A DNA stretch of 64,000 bases. Source: Dasyornis broadbenti (lineage: Eukaryota > Chordata > Aves > Passeriformes > Dasyornithidae). The position numbers were made by a program, and so were the translations under genes. Positions 1 to 14,274 of the stretch are shown piece by piece; position 1 is the stretch's first letter; every line of letters begins with the position of its first letter. A model generated the notes under the pieces. The model had not been told where the DNA came from. It worked only from the letters and a program-made list of their open reading frames with translations, and searched no databases. The stretch spans positions 173,066 through 237,065 of the forward strand of contig VZRN01006772.1 in the NCBI GenBank assembly GCA_013397935.1, in the 5' to 3' direction.

Positions 1-667
1 TTGCTTGGGTTCTGACACGCCTTTGAATTTTGGTATTAGCTATGCATTAGTGATGTCCCCATGGCTTTTGTTGTTCTGGATTTTTTTAAACATGACCTTA
101 CTCACTTTACAGTGATGTTCTTCACTTCAATTTCTTCCCCTTGTGCGAGTTCTTAGGGTTGCGAACTTCTTGAAATAAGGATAGCAGAAGAGAGGTGTCT
201 CTTCATACTCGCAGAATAGTCGTATTATTGTCTTCATATAGATATACTTTATATATAATTATGAAATTACTACTCATGAATTCATAATCTTCCAATAATA
301 CAATCTGTATAAAAATTACAAAGATGTGGTTTGTTAATATAAGTAATTAATAATTAATGAATTAGTTACAAAATAATATAGAAAATATTCTGCATCACTC
401 AGTCTCATGTCAGGGGCCAAAGAAGCAGCAGAATGAGATGTACTGAATTTGAGGACTAAGTGATTGGAATTTGTGTGTATTTACTCCTCATCTTAGTGCT
501 GGTTTTAGCATGAATAAAAATTAACTTGCCCTCAGCTGGCTCCTTAGGGACGAAAGAGCCATGACAAAGCTTGGAGCATTCTGCAGTGTAGCCACTTTGG
601 ACAAGGCTTTAATATTTAGAAGTGGCATTAATTTTAGCTAGTTACTCATGTTGGCAGAATTAATGAA

Positions 668-801
668 CTGTTCAAAAGGCTCATGGATGTGGCACTTGGG
701 AACATGGTTTAGCAGTGGCCTTGCCAGTGCTCAGTTAACATTTGGACTCGACTGTCTTAAAGGTCTTTTCCAACCTCAGCGTTTCTAGGATTCTGTATTC
801 T
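668..801 (+). repeat. CR1 LINE 3' fragment (diverged)
   Basis: The stretch reads like the end of an avian CR1: 'ggacatggttta'-like block, 'cagtgctcagtta', then 'cttaaaggtcttttccaacc' and a 'gattctgtattctg' tail. It is a short, 5'-truncated, old copy in + orientation. Confidence 0.75.
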
Positions 802-3640
802 GAAGGTAAAATCAGTAGCTATTGATTATGGCATAGACCATTGGTGGATAACAAACCCACGAACATTAGAGGTGCTCTCTGTTTACAGGAGGGATCACTC
901 TGGCAGCGCTTGTTCTGATGACCTCAGCTTGTGTTTCTGTTTTCCAAGCATCTTGGCTTTGGGCTTGGAAGGAAATTTCAAAGTTCAATTAACTTGTGCT
1001 CACACCAGACTGGAATGGTTGAAATAATGTTGCCCCTATAGACACATTTCAAGTAAAAAGTTTTGAAGGAAGGTTGTTTACCAATTTAATAGACTAATTA
1101 GAAGCAAGTAAATTAGATCCTTGACCTATTTCTGTGGAGCAATGCAGATTTTAGTTACACAGTAGAGAGCATGCTGGCAAACTGTAACTGTCAAAGTTTT
1201 GGCTAAAAATTGTTAAAGCACAGCCAGATCAGCCTTCAGGCTATTTACTTGTAACTAGAGGAGCCATCCTCTGACAGCTGACGTGGCTCAGGATCAGTTT
1301 CGTCAGCAATGAGGGGAGGACTGAAGAATTCCTGTTATTTTTCTCAGGATTTACTCTGTGCTTCTGTGATAGCAAGATTTTACCCTGTTTTTAAACAGCA
1401 TTTTCTTCCCTCTGTTCCCTGCAGCAACTCAGTGGAAAGAATACATTAAAAAAAAAAAAAGGGAATAACATTAATGTGAATGTCTCTCATCTTAAAAAAC
1501 ACCAGGAGTTCCCCATTAGGATGTAGATCTCACTCCAAGGCAAATGAAAATTTACTGAAGAAATCTTTTGACCCAGTCAAATCTCATGTGAACCAAATCT
1601 GAATATCCTATATCACCCACTCAGCTGTTTTCTCAACGAGCCTTCTCAATGTCTTGAGAGAAATTAGAGTGGGAAGAGGAAGCTGGGGGAAGGGAGAACG
1701 GGGCGCAATGCACTTCATGAATTTCCTTTTTTTCTGCGCAGTTCTTTAGAAGAGCCTAGGGCATATGACAGGCGATTGCCTTGTGGCAGAACTGTGATCC
1801 TGTTAATCACAATTAACACCCACAAATAAAATATTTTCACCTTTATTGATTACTACATTGAGTAACTGGAGTAAATGAGTACTGGAAATTCAGCTGGTGT
1901 AAACAGGTGGAGATTTGGTGAGCCTCTGGCTTGACTGTTTAGTATGGGTCGAGGAGAGAGAGAGGTTGGAAGTGTTGGGACAGGAGGTCGCAGATCCTCC
2001 CTCCTGCCTCACTGTCCCAGGGGTGCTGCAGTGGGGTCTTTCCTGACCTGGATTGCTGCGTTGGTTGTGCCGTCTCTTTTTCTGAACTGACCCTGCCACG
2101 AGCTGGCGTCTCAGCAGGTCTTGCCTGCGGGGCACTCAGCTAAACGAGGCATCAGTGGTAAAATAACATCAGCAGTCATTGGCCTGGTGACAGATTTTAT
2201 TAATTTTCTACTTAAGTTCCAAGCAGAGCAGCAGGCAGTTTCCTAGACACAGTAATATGACGTTTATATGATTCCTGTGACCACATGATTAGCGATGTAA
2301 TTTATTGCCTAATTTCCCTAAATAGAGTATTGCCAATAGTAACCAATTAAAGTAATCAGAAACAGTGGCCTAGTATGAGGAAACAACAAATCCGTCATGA
2401 GGACTGAGTTGCCATTCGACTTTTAGGCAATCTGAGTTATAGCTTGTTGATGTTAATAATAGAACTAGTGAATATTCTAATTACTAAGTATTTTATGGAA
2501 TAGCAGTTATGTGGCTTTTGCTTGCCTGGTGGGATTTCCATATAAAGAAAACTAAAGACAACCCACTTTTGTTCCCTTTAGTGTATTTTCTTAATCATTG
2601 GAAGATTTAAAAAGATTGCAGAAGTGCTGAGTTGTCGTTTGTATGTTTATACAGAGTTTAATAAGAGTGTAGCCGGTGTCCTGAGAATTCTGTCTACATT
2701 GTCATTTCATAACTGCTGTCTTCAGGGTTAGTCTTTCAAGTTCTTCTTTTGCTTTGTAAACATCTGATTGTTCACTTATTGTTATTGTCTGATTTTCTTT
2801 GTTCTTCTAGCAGGTGTTCCCCTTCTTACCTCTTTGCTTCCCCCTTCCTCCTGTCGTGGCCTTGATGCTTAGGTTACTCCTTGGAACCTATGCCATGGCC
2901 ATGACCCTCCCCAGCTCCCAGGCCAGCATCACATCTCTGTTATCAAGGAGATTTTAGAATAATTCAGCTAAATATGTATAAAATCTTGGCCTCTCTCAGC
3001 CTCTCTCAGGGCATATCCCAAAAGGGTTTTTATAAAAATCTTTCTGAATTTGTATATTTATTTATTTACTTTAGGTTAGAGCTCAAGGCTTAGCAGCTCC
3101 TGAAAACTGATATCTTGAAAATTAAAATTGGCAGGATAAAAATGATTTAAAAACTTGGGGAGAACCTTACCTTCTCCTTTCAGTCTTCTGAGAAGTATAG
3201 TCTGAAAATAAGTATTAATTAGGTGCTACAGGACAGGGTTTTAGTTTGGTTTCCCTTTTTTAAACTCAAACACTCCAGACTAACATCCCCATCTCCTGCT
3301 TGCTCCAAAAGATTCAGTAAGTAGGTCATTTACTGTCTTTTTGCAAACATGGCATGTCCAGGGAATAAATCTCAGGCTTCTGTCCAGTTTAAAATATTCA
3401 CTCCAAGTTATAAGTCTATGGAGAAATTCATATGAGCTCTATACTGCTTATTTTATTGCAGCGTAAGGTTTGTTATGGAAGGTATAACACTCAACAACCT
3501 CAATCTGTTTCTTTGCTAGCTTATAACAGCTGGAGCTCCATTTGCAGCTGTATCTTCCAAAGTAAATCTGTGCAAGTTTGCAGGATCGCACTCTGAACAT
3601 GATCCTAGAACTAGGCACTGATTTTCACACATGAAGTGAG

Positions 3641-3710
3641 GTGCAGGGGGATGGAACGAGATGATCTTTAGAGTCCCTTCCAAGACAAAAGGTTCTGGGA
3701 TTCTGTGATA
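3641..3710 (+). repeat. CR1 LINE 3' tail
   Basis: The pattern 'cagggggatggaacgagatg', 'atctttagagtcccttccaa' and 'gattctgtgata' matches the CR1 terminal block. About 70 bases, + orientation. Confidence 0.75.
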
Positions 3711-6083
3711 CTGCGTGTGCTCCACCATGGAGGGGGTGATGGTTGTGTGATGTGTCGCCTTCTCACCCCACCACACAGATCAGTGCAGTAGCTGGCTGTC
3801 TCTCTTGCCATGTTGTTTCAGCTGCTCATGATCTTTGCTGTTAAATGATTTCCAGCCAGATTTTTTTCCCAACACTGTTTATATCCGTGGTGCATGTATT
3901 CAATGTTAAATTACAGAAGGAGCTGAGCTTGCTGGATTCTTATTCAAAAAATTGCTGAATACCTTTTGCTAGGAACCGCATTGCCTCACTGTGTCACACA
4001 TGCATTGCTGAAGGTTTGAGAATCTTCCCTTACTAATTTAAGCAAGTTTTTCTATTTTGCATGAATAAAATATGCTTTAAAACCCCTGCAGTGATGGGCC
4101 TGATTTTGCCATGATTTGATGAGTGGAGCTGGGAGAGGAGAACTGCCCCGGAGGTAGCAAGTTGTCTGGGCATTCTGGGCCAGCAGTGGGTAAGGAGAGA
4201 GCAGGCACACATGGACTGGGTGAGGAGCAAGAACAGCTCTGGCACTGGACAAAGGCACTTTGTTAAAAAAAAAAACAAAAACCAACAGATAGAAAGAATA
4301 GGGCCAAAAATAGAGTGAAGAAGTGGCGATTGGATGAGGCATCCCCTAATTACTATTGGATCTTACGGAAAAAAGACTCTGTTCTGTAGTATTGTGATAA
4401 ACAATTTTGATATATACAAAAGGGCAGATTTAAACTGTGTAATTCTGGCTTTCCTAGTGCATGAGTTTAGGGATTGCAATCATGATGTTCTTTTAGCACC
4501 ATTTCTTTCAGTGTGACATGAGCAAATTTGTTTAATGCACCATATGCTACTGATAGAGAGCTCCTAGCAGTTTCTCACCTTGAAAAACAGAGCTTTATAA
4601 GGAGCTTATTGAAAGTAAAGAGGATAAATTGTGTTGGGTAGATTGTGGCATCATCAATCACATTTTTATTTATTAAAAGTGCTTTAGAAAGGTTAAAAAA
4701 GGAAAATTCGCTGTCTTCAAGGTGGAATCTTTAAAATATTTGTTTTCACCTATTCAGAATGAAAATGACCAGAATAAATTATGTAAGGGCTCCTCACACG
4801 GGGATTCTGGCTCAGCACCATCAAAGTGACATAACTGTGAAAGGCTGTCAATTGGCATTTCTTTGGTCTTAGGGAAAAAAAAGGCAAAAAAAAAGGCTTG
4901 TGTGTATAAATTGGATACTGCAATATATGCAGCCTTAGCTTTGATTCCAGAATATATTAAGCCCAATGGCTAATATGATATGCTCTATGGAATCTGTTTG
5001 ATGGCTGGATTAAATTGCAAATACAATAAATTGGTAACTGACCTGAAGCATTGATATTTCTAACGTTGCCCTTTTGTTATCTGTACTTAATTCTGCAACA
5101 GAAAACAACACAAGTAGACGTCCAGTGTACGCTCAGAGCACCTGCAACCGCAGGACTCTGCTGCGTCTTCTGTGCTGTGGGAGGAGATCTGCAGCCAGGG
5201 CTTGCAGGCAACTGCTGAGAAGAAATCTGTGTCAGCTGTGATTTTCCTTTTCCAGACTAGAAAGCAAAATAATCAGCTATATATAGCACACTTGAAAGAG
5301 ACCACAAAATCTGTCCAAGTAAATACAACATTGTTGGGCGCTTTGCAATGCCGTGTCTTGCATCTTCCCAGGATCCCACTGAAGAGAAATACGCAGGAAA
5401 TGGAGAAGTAAAGCGTTAGCTGATACTTATCAAATTGTCTGTGGGTTAGCTAAGCATTTGGCAGAATTCTGCTTGTTTTGCACTTGATAAAAAGTAGTAA
5501 AACTGACATGTCCAGCCTGATCTCCATTTTTTTGGGGGTATATTTAGGGCAAACCTGTATGGTTTTGGAAAGCTGTCCTTGGTACACGTTGGTATGGGGT
5601 CAAGATGAGGATGTTTGCCAAGCAGCTGTTGTCCTCCTGCAATGTTTCTCACAAATTGTAGTTTTCACGGTGTCAGACTAGGGGTTCTTCATGATTACAG
5701 CAGGGAGCACTCACAGGATTCTGATCAGGAAGGGACCCAAAAATTTATCAGGATCTTTCTAGTCTAGGAATACTGTATAACCTCATTTAGTGACAGTCTT
5801 TTATTCCACATTTGTAGTGTGAATGTATTTGGATCCTTAATCTTAGTTGAAACTTGTAATTTACCATAGTGATAGAAAAAATATTATCTGACACTGAGAA
5901 CATATCTCAAAATTGCCATTCTTTGGCTTTTGGAAATAATAGCCAAGAAGACCTTCTAAATGTCATTTCTTTGTAATTTGGTTCTCTTATTTCAGAATGT
6001 GCCACTATATAGTATTTTCTGGTTTTTTGCCTGCTGCTTTTAAACCTCGCCTTTGGAGACCCCTCCCTGAAGGTCTGCTTGCA

Positions 6084-6138
6084 CAGAAACGCTTAGGTTG
6101 GAGAATACCTTTGAGATCAGAGGCTAACCATTAACACA
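6084..6138 (-). repeat. CR1 LINE 3' tail, degenerate, antisense
   Basis: The order 'cagaaacgcttaggttggag', 'aatacctttgagatca' resembles the reverse complement of a CR1 tail. It is short and diverged, so the call is tentative. Confidence 0.45.
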
Positions 6139-7282
6139 TGTATTAAAACTTGCAAAATATTTTCTCTTATTTCTTGGGCATGTTGTTGATGTTCTGTAAT
6201 GGATTATTTTTTTTTTTTTGAGCAGGTTTTTTATTTTTTGTTACAGGTCTTATAAGGTGATATGTTTAGTGTGTAGCAGTCCAGAACAGAGCAGTTGGTC
6301 CATTAGGCTTTGTGGTGCAGCTGCCAGTCATGTCAAATTCATTGCTCTTGGATCTGTGGATTGCACCCAGTGGTAGCACATCCAGGTGTGGTACTGGGGA
6401 GCAGCTCCAAACCTGTGTTTATTTAGCAGCTGCTCTATGTATTCCACTTCCCCCTCCACCTCCACTATGAATGCTAGTCTCTACTATTGCTGTTTGCATT
6501 CCCAGATGAAGTCCATAAAGCTTTACCTGCGTGAGGAGCTGTGAGTCACTTGCTCCTAAATGGAATCAGCGTGAGAACTCAGGCTTTGTTTTGGGTCTAG
6601 AGGAGGGAAGCCCAGCCATAAGCAGCAGTGGAAGCACACAGCCTCCAAGAGGAGGTGAGGCCGATTGCCAAACACAGTGTGTGTAGTCGGAGTAACACAG
6701 GTGTTGTGGTTTGCCAGTTCCTGATTCATCTTCAGCTGGCTCTGAAGCCTGCTTGGAATACATTTTGCCTAGTTTTGTGCAAGAAAGGCAGTTTTTATAG
6801 TGTAATAATTAACTGCTCCATTGCTGTGTGGTGAAACCTCAGGTGATGTTTTACATGCATCCTCTTGTGATTTCAATGACACAACTTTAGATTGATTTTA
6901 TCTAATACTACTTTAGCCCAGAGGAATGATGGTGAACTAGGTATGTGTGTGGATTTTCATGGTCTTGGAACATCACAGGCCCTCGCTGCTGCCCTGTTTG
7001 TGTCCCCAGGATCTGAAAGCATTAGCAGAATAGGTCCAGCATGACTCTGTCTCCTGATCAGTGTCCATGGCCAAACGTGCTTGCCACGTCCTCTCATTTG
7101 CAAAGCGCATTGTACTGGTGTATCAGGTAGACACCATGTGGTACCTGTGGAGAAGGCACTCCAGTTTGTGAGCTTGTGCTGCTCTAGTGGTTCTGCTGGT
7201 GGTCAGTGGGGTTTTGGAAATGAGGTTACGCAGCTCAGGCTTGGAGGAAAGCAGAGAGTGCCGGGGTGGAGAGTTAGGAGCG

Positions 7283-7332
7283 GTTGCTAAGAATATCGCA
7301 TCAGCCAGGATCGCTATGGCAACGGTGTTGCC
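7283..7332. promoter_or_regulatory. Cluster of three RFX-type half-sites
   Basis: gttgct (7283-7288), ggcaac (7318-7323) and gttgcc (7327-7332) occur within 50 bases; the middle part, gctatggcaac, resembles half of a palindromic X-box. Local CpG content is also a little raised. Confidence 0.25.
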
Positions 7333-10302
7333 AGGATGAAAAACTTTCCCTGCAATCAATCTGAATTCATAAGTACCAGGGTCTACCTGTGACGCATTGG
7401 GAAGTCAACCACAATTTTCTCATCCAAAGCAAATCTTTTATTAAATCCTTAAGGATTCATATTCTCTATGTGCTAAGTAGTCTGGTACAGGAGGGAAAGA
7501 AAGCGTCTGTGAAGTCAGGGAGTGCTTGAGGAGCCAGGTCAGAGACACATTTGCAGAGACAAGCATATGAATAGTCAAGTTGTGTTTGTGTTACTCCTTG
7601 CCTGGATGTTTAAGTTTTTCATTCCAGGTGATAAGATGAAATAAGTCCCTCTTGGTTTTGGGCTGAGGCTTGTTTCCAGCTGCAGATTCCTTCAGGTCTA
7701 TTTTATGTTCAGCTTCCTTTATTTGTTTAGCATTGAGAGATTCAGATTGTGAGCACTGGTGGGAAGTGACAATAAGCACACAAACTGTAAGAAATGCTGT
7801 TACTTTACTGTTCACTTTGGATAACTATTCTTGCTGCAGTTTAGTTTCAGACAAAATACTTTAAGAATGTCTAAATCCATATCTATGAACGTTGACTTGC
7901 CTTTTTTTTTTTTGGATATGATCTGACTGTGTAGGCTAAAGTTAGTCATAGCTGATATTTATTAGTGAGTGTTCTGTAGATTAAACAATTACCTAAGTGG
8001 TAAAGTATTTCTCATCTTGTGATAGATGCATTCTGCATCCATGACATTCTCTCATTGTTTACTGGTGCATATTCTCCAAACACAGGATGCAGATGCATCT
8101 CTGACTTGTCCTTTTTGGACACAGTTTTTCTTTCTGTGGTGCTCTTTTTGAGTGTTGGGGGTGGCCACCTTTCCAAGACAGATGGGTCTGATCTGTCAAG
8201 ATCTGGTCACTCAAATCTGTGTGGTGCTGGTGTTCTGAGCTGAACAGCAGAGACCTGTGAGCAACCCAGTGCCATGTGGTGATATCCTTGTGGTGGTCTC
8301 TGTGCTGGCTCTCTGGCTTTGCTCTGAGCCGCTCTGTTGTGTCACCTGAAAGAACTGACACTTGTTTAGTCTAAAGAAGTGGCCCAGGATTAATGGGAGG
8401 GTCACACTGAAAGCTCTACAGAAAATTCCAGTTGAGTGCATTGCAACCTTTGGTCAGGAAAGGTTTGCAGGCAGTTTTGATGAATGCACGGGTTAAGACA
8501 AAGACTGACTGTAGGCAAACAGCTCATTGAGGCTGAGCCTATCAGGAAGTTAGCTTATTTACAGGTGACAGATGGAAACTGCTGCCCTGGCTTGGGGAGA
8601 CATTGGTGTAATTCCCTCTCAGGTTTCAGGGTAACCATAACTAAAAGCATGGCATCTAGCCTGAAATTTAAAACTATTTCTGTTGGTTCTCTAAAGGCCC
8701 TGTGTTGTTTGAGATATAAAAAATAGCTTTTAGCCCAAGTGTATTTTCTTAGCCTTCGTGACAGGGAAAAGAGGTGAAGTAATGACTTTGCCTTGACTTG
8801 GTGCTGTTGGGTACACTTAGCTCTTTCAAGCAGCCTGTGCTGTAGAAATAGTAAAACAAAGGTGGAGGGGCTTGTGGGAGGAATCACATTTAGAGCCTTC
8901 TGTTGAAAATCACTAGCACAACTTATTTGTTCCTAATAAACCACAAATTTTCCGTAATTTGGAGCGTCCCTCAATCTTTAGTACAGGATTTCCCTGCTGA
9001 AGGTTAAATGTGTGCTCATGTTCTTGAAGCTGTATTGCTTTGGGTTACGTGGGTTTCTCAAAGAGGGGAATGAATCACAGATCCATGTATGAAGAGATCT
9101 TTGGGGAAAAAATTATTTTTATTATTGTGAGGGAAAAACCACACAAGGCTGGTGCAACTACCTTTTCCCTTCTTAGTTCTATTCCTATTCACCAATAATT
9201 CCGGTCATCACATTCAAGGGAGATGTTGGACACAACCTTGATAATGAAATTTTCTTTTTATATGCATGATGAAAGGCCAGTGTTAAAATATTTTCTCTGG
9301 AATATGTAAAGCTCAGGGTGGTTTTCCCTTGCAAGCCTTGAGCCTAATTAGGGGATGAAAAAAAAAGGTATGGTGACTGTTTTAGTGGAGAAATGCCCAA
9401 ATTTTTTGTAACTAATACTGTAGGAGCAGGGAGGGTTTCTGCTGTGGTTTTGTTTCTTCATTAGATGAGTCATTATTAGAAAGTATCGTAATGATAAATT
9501 AATAGCGAGTGTAGATTAAACACTCCCAGGAATTCTTAGTTAACGGTCATTTGACCAGCCTTGCAGAAAGCTTGTTTTCACTAAAATCCTGAAACTGAAG
9601 AAGTGATGATGTAAGCCCTTCAAAGGCTAGAGAATAAAAGGGGATTTTTTCCACCCTTTAATGAAAAGAAGCTTTTGTTAGGGAAGGCAGAGCTCAGAGT
9701 GTCCTACAGTGTCTGGGAGCAGGAACATGCCATTCCTTCCTCTTACTGCCACCCCTCTGCCAGGGCTGGATTTCAGTAGGTCATGCTCGTGTGGAAAGCC
9801 CTCTGTTTTCCTCTCAAACTTTATGTGAGTTTGGTGTGGATGTTAACAGGAATTGTGCATTCATCTGGGCAAAGAGGGCACATCAAGGGCCCTGCTGGGA
9901 GCTATGGATGATGCTCTGTGCAGGGAGAGCAGGCAGGACCTGTTTTGGTCACTGCCGTGTTCCTCTCAGAGTTTCCATGTCAAACACAAAGCCTTGCTGT
10001 GTCACACGTGCTGTTCTTGCTGGTGTTTTTCTCTTAAGGGTTTGTTAGAGAAGTGAAGGCACACAAAGCAAGCATCCAGCATTCCAGAAGTGAGGAAACC
10101 AGAAGCGTTGGTGCAGTTATTATAATAATTAAGAATGGGGCTGTATGTACTAGGCACTCTATGGATTTAGAACAACAGGCTGTCCTTTTCTGAAGAATTT
10201 GCTGCCTAAATGGATGATTCATACACAGGGCAACAGAAGGCTTAGAACAAACAAAGCTGCAGGAGGGTTGGTAAACACTCACAGTGTGTTATTATTAATA
10301 AA

Positions 10303-10352
10303 CATACACACATATATATATCCACACACACATGTATACATATATATATATT
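10303..10352. repeat. TA/CA compound microsatellite
   Basis: Alternating acacac and tatata runs over about 50 bases. Such tracts are usually length-polymorphic. Confidence 0.9.
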
Positions 10353-12990
10353 TGGGTGCAGCTTAGCTAAAAAGGGAATTGTGAAGGGAAAACACAAAAA
10401 AATGGAATGAGGGAAAGAAGGGAAGAGTTTGTAGGGGAAAAAATAGGACAGAAGAAATTATACATAGGACAGGAGGAGCTAGATAAAAGTAAAAACACTT
10501 GAAACAACAAACCTGGGGAGGAATTGCAAACAACTATACAGCTATATACAAACAGGATATGATACTGTGGGAACGAAATGTCAAGACAGTTTTCCATCTT
10601 GAGAGAATTGTATTTTCTCCCGTATCCCTGGAAAAGCCCCTAGACCTGCCTCTATGGCCCTTTCTTGGAAAGAATTTGAGAGAGATCATTTGGCTTGAGC
10701 TTCACACTCTTTTCTGGAGTCCATGATTTCAAAATGTATGGTGTTCATGGGAATGTGCTGGAGAACAACAGCAGTTCTAGACTGGCTCTTCTGAGTCTCT
10801 GCCTGTCACTGTGAGCCGTGACTGCCCAGAGCCTTAGCAAATCTCAGGTTTTCCTCTGCCTTCAGTGGAGTGATGCCTGCTGGAAGTGTGTTTTCTTTCA
10901 GGAGTTTTTCCGTTTCCTGGATTTTGAAATCCCTGGATCCATTCTTCCTTAAAACACTCATCTTTCGATCCACTTGACCTTTGCAGCTGTGGGCAGGGAG
11001 ACAGATCTGGTTTATGTTCTGAAGCGCTATTGATTGGAGAGAACAGCAACAGAAAGCAGCTCTGGAGGGAAGAGGTCCTGTTAGAATATAGAGCTGGATG
11101 TTGGAGAACTGATCTATCAGTGTTATCTGCGTGAATTCATTCCAGGCCTCTAATAATAGCAGTAATATCTCAGTCTTTGAAGTGGTTAAACTACTGTGTA
11201 TTAGCATGAGATAAAAATATGTAACGGTAATACTGTTATCTGTATTTAGGATCCTTCTCCTTAAGGTGTCCTTAAGTAAAGCACTTGCAGTTTAATTTTC
11301 CTCTTGTGTTGAACACTAATCCTTGACTTCACTTCAAACCAGTCATATCATTTATGAAATTATAGACAATATAAAAATGCAGAGTTGGCCTTCATCTGTG
11401 ATTGATTCAACAGATCCCTAAGCTGTAGGGTTTGCTAAAAAAGAGGAAATAAAAGCCTTCGCCAAGTCCTTGTTTAGTGTTGTTGAACTTTATATTTATA
11501 TACACTTTGTAAACTGAGCACTTTTGCTTCTGTCTTAGAAGCCCTATGTGGGATTATTGGGTTTTACCTGTTGATGGTTATGTGCAACTGGAGTAACGCA
11601 GCACTATGTTTGGTTAAAATCCCAGCTGCTTTTGTGTTTCAAAAGTGAAATAAGCCAAAATCTGTACTGAGAAATGGTGTTTACCAGTTGCCTTTCGGTG
11701 ATTTTCACCATAGCCTTTATTCCATTCAGAGATGTTACTTAGGTTTCATGCCACTATCAGCAGTGCAAATATTTCCGTTAAAACTAAAAACCAGAGAGAG
11801 TTACAAAATTGACTTTTTGTGTTTCTCAAATGTTACCAAAATACAGAGTGTTTTTCTAACATTACAAATTCTGCAGGGAAGGAACAAAAACTCATTATCG
11901 AGTGAGAAATTAATGAAAGCTTTTCTGCTGGAACGAAATGTGCATATTTGACATTAGCCTTTTTAGTTCCTTCATATTTCAGATACAATTCTCTGTCTCC
12001 GTATTTAGAATTGGAAAACAGTTGTGGGCATATACATCTGAATAATGTTTCTCTTCTCTGGTAGGAAGCAAACACATCTCTTGACATCTGTTGAAGTTTA
12101 TTTGCTGTGTACTTGTTTTTGTGGAATTGAAAGTCCTTTTCTTGTACCAGATTTTGATTTTCATCCTGTGCACTAAAAATCAAGAATGCGTTTGTTGAAA
12201 CAAAGGGTGAAAAACCTGTGTGAGATAAAATGTGCATCTGCTGCAGGAAGAAATTCATCCTGCAGATGAATAAACTGGTTCTGACTCTGTGCTAGAATCA
12301 AGAAACCAGTCAGGAAAAAGATGCCTGGAGTGAGCACTGCGACTGTGGGCCAAGCCTGGTGCTCCCTGGTGTTTTTTATGCTCCCACGTGACTAAGGATC
12401 CTTTTCATCCCTTGCACGGTGGTTTCCATGTTGTGTTGACTATTGTGCTTTCAAGTCTGCTTTAGACCCTTCAAATATGAACTTATGAAATTCATAGTAG
12501 GTTTCAAAGTACGGCAGGGAGAAATACTGCTGAGTTTTCTCTCTGTGAAAGGCTTATCACAAAGGAAATGAAAACCTATGGTTGCCACTCTGTGCGTTGA
12601 TTTCCGAAATGACTGCAAACCAGACTGGTTCTCCTGGAGCTAACTGTTCCCAGCTGTTGTTTCACATTCCAAATTTTATGAGTATTTTTGCTGGCAACAG
12701 GAAATATTTTCAAGTCTTTGCAGGATAAGGCATCCATTTATTTTACATAAAATATTTTGTTATTAAAAATAACCAGTTTCCTAAGCGCTCTATTAACTCT
12801 GATGTTTTAAATCAGACTGGGTTTCAAAATTGTCCATGCTATTGTAGCTGGTTTTCCAGGAGAGAAATGCAAAAGCACTTCTCTGCTTATTAAGAATCCT
12901 GACTTTAGTACAGAAGGGAAAAAGCACCATTATTTATATATCTCTGCTATAAAAATGCAGAAAAACATATACTAAATGTATACTGCCTAT

Positions 12991-13042
12991 TTCAGTGGAA
13001 ACTCTTTAATATTAACTCTTCAGTGGAAACTCTTTAATATTA
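12991..13042. repeat. 28-base tandem duplication
   Basis: A 24-base unit beginning 'ttcagtggaaactctttaat' occurs at 12991 and again, identically, at 13019. The period is 28 bases because 'actc' separates the copies. Confidence 0.9.
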
Positions 13043-14230
13043 CCATCCAAATTTATTTGCTACCTGTTGTGCCCTCCTTTTGTTGGACTCAGACATTTTA
13101 GACGTTTTCCCAGATAAGTGCATGTTGGTTACTGATCTGGAAACAGTGTGTTTATAACCCAAAGTTTATAGACAAAAGATCTTCCTTCAGAGTTTCCTGG
13201 ATTCACTCTGAAGTTGGGTTCAGTTCATTTATTTCATCAACTTCATGGTGTCTTACCAATTATGTCTTGAGGGTAGAACTGTCGTTGGGTTTATTTGCTT
13301 TCTTTTTTATTTTCTTTGTTTCTTTGCACTGGTAGAAAAATTCCTGTTGTGCTTGGACTGACCCCAGAATCTTCCACTCCCTTGTCTCAAGGTCAAGTGT
13401 AGCAGAGGTTCTTGTGGCTGCAGCAGAGCTGTCCCTGTGCCATGAAGTTCTTCAGGTGGCCTTGTTCCTTCCCAGATTTTATTTCTCGTGACTTTGCAAG
13501 TTGGACTTTTCACTCCACTCTTAAATACCACCAGAAATGCAGCAAAATAGTTACTGTCCCAAAGTCATGTTTAAAAAAAGTTGACAATACTTCGCAAGAT
13601 AGAGATATTTTAGAGTTTTTCTAATTGACAATGACATGGACCACTTAGCAAAATATCTTTGGCGATAAATAGTGTATGTTACCCAAAAATGTTAATTATT
13701 TTTTTATTTGAAAGCTATTTGTAATGCAATAAGTTTAGCAAATGGTTTAGAACAAAAAAAAATTTGGAATATGAGGAACAAAAATAGGGGGAGGAAGTCA
13801 CCTTCCCTGCTATTGAACTGTCAGCAGGATATACGTGTCAGCAGGAAAACGCTTCTGTGGGAAAATGAACTCTTTTGGCATGAAGGGTGGGTCCAAGTAG
13901 GGATTTAAACAACAAACCAGAGGTGTGTTTGGAAGAATATTTGAATAGCATTTTTTTCCTCAAGTCTGTTTTGTTGCTGCTGCTATGGAGTGAAAGGGTT
14001 TTCCTCAGACAACCAGTAATTTCTGGAAAGCTTTTCAATCCTGCTATCTGAGAACCAACTCAAATTTGTGCTCTCTTTCTCCATTTCCCAGAGCAGGTGT
14101 CTCAAACCATGGCAATTTTGGACTTTCTTTATGGGCAAATTTATCCTGCATCTTGTTCACATCCTCTAAATTACCTTCGTCTTCCAGAGCTTTAGCATAT
14201 GAACATTTCTCCAGCACTGTAGTTGTACTC

Positions 14231-14274
14231 TTTTATTATTATTATTATTATTATTTTTTTTTTTTTTTTTTTTT
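14231..14274. repeat. (TTA)n followed by poly-T
   Basis: Seven or so TTA units run into about 22 T. Simple repeat; no adjacent retroposon body was recognised. Confidence 0.9.

Noticed and set aside
7591..7815. - strand frame resembling a small secreted prohormone (hydrophobic leader, then a KR site)
   Set aside because: The apparent initiator is GTG, an in-frame TAG lies just upstream, no ATG precedes the hydrophobic part, and no family is recognised. The resemblance is probably chance.
10806..11207. 133-codon - strand ATG frame
   Set aside because: No domain, no splice or promoter context, and mixed composition like neighbouring chance frames.
11833..12258. 141-codon - strand ATG frame in AT-rich DNA
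   Set aside because: No recognisable motif and overlapping frames on the same strand. Treated as chance.
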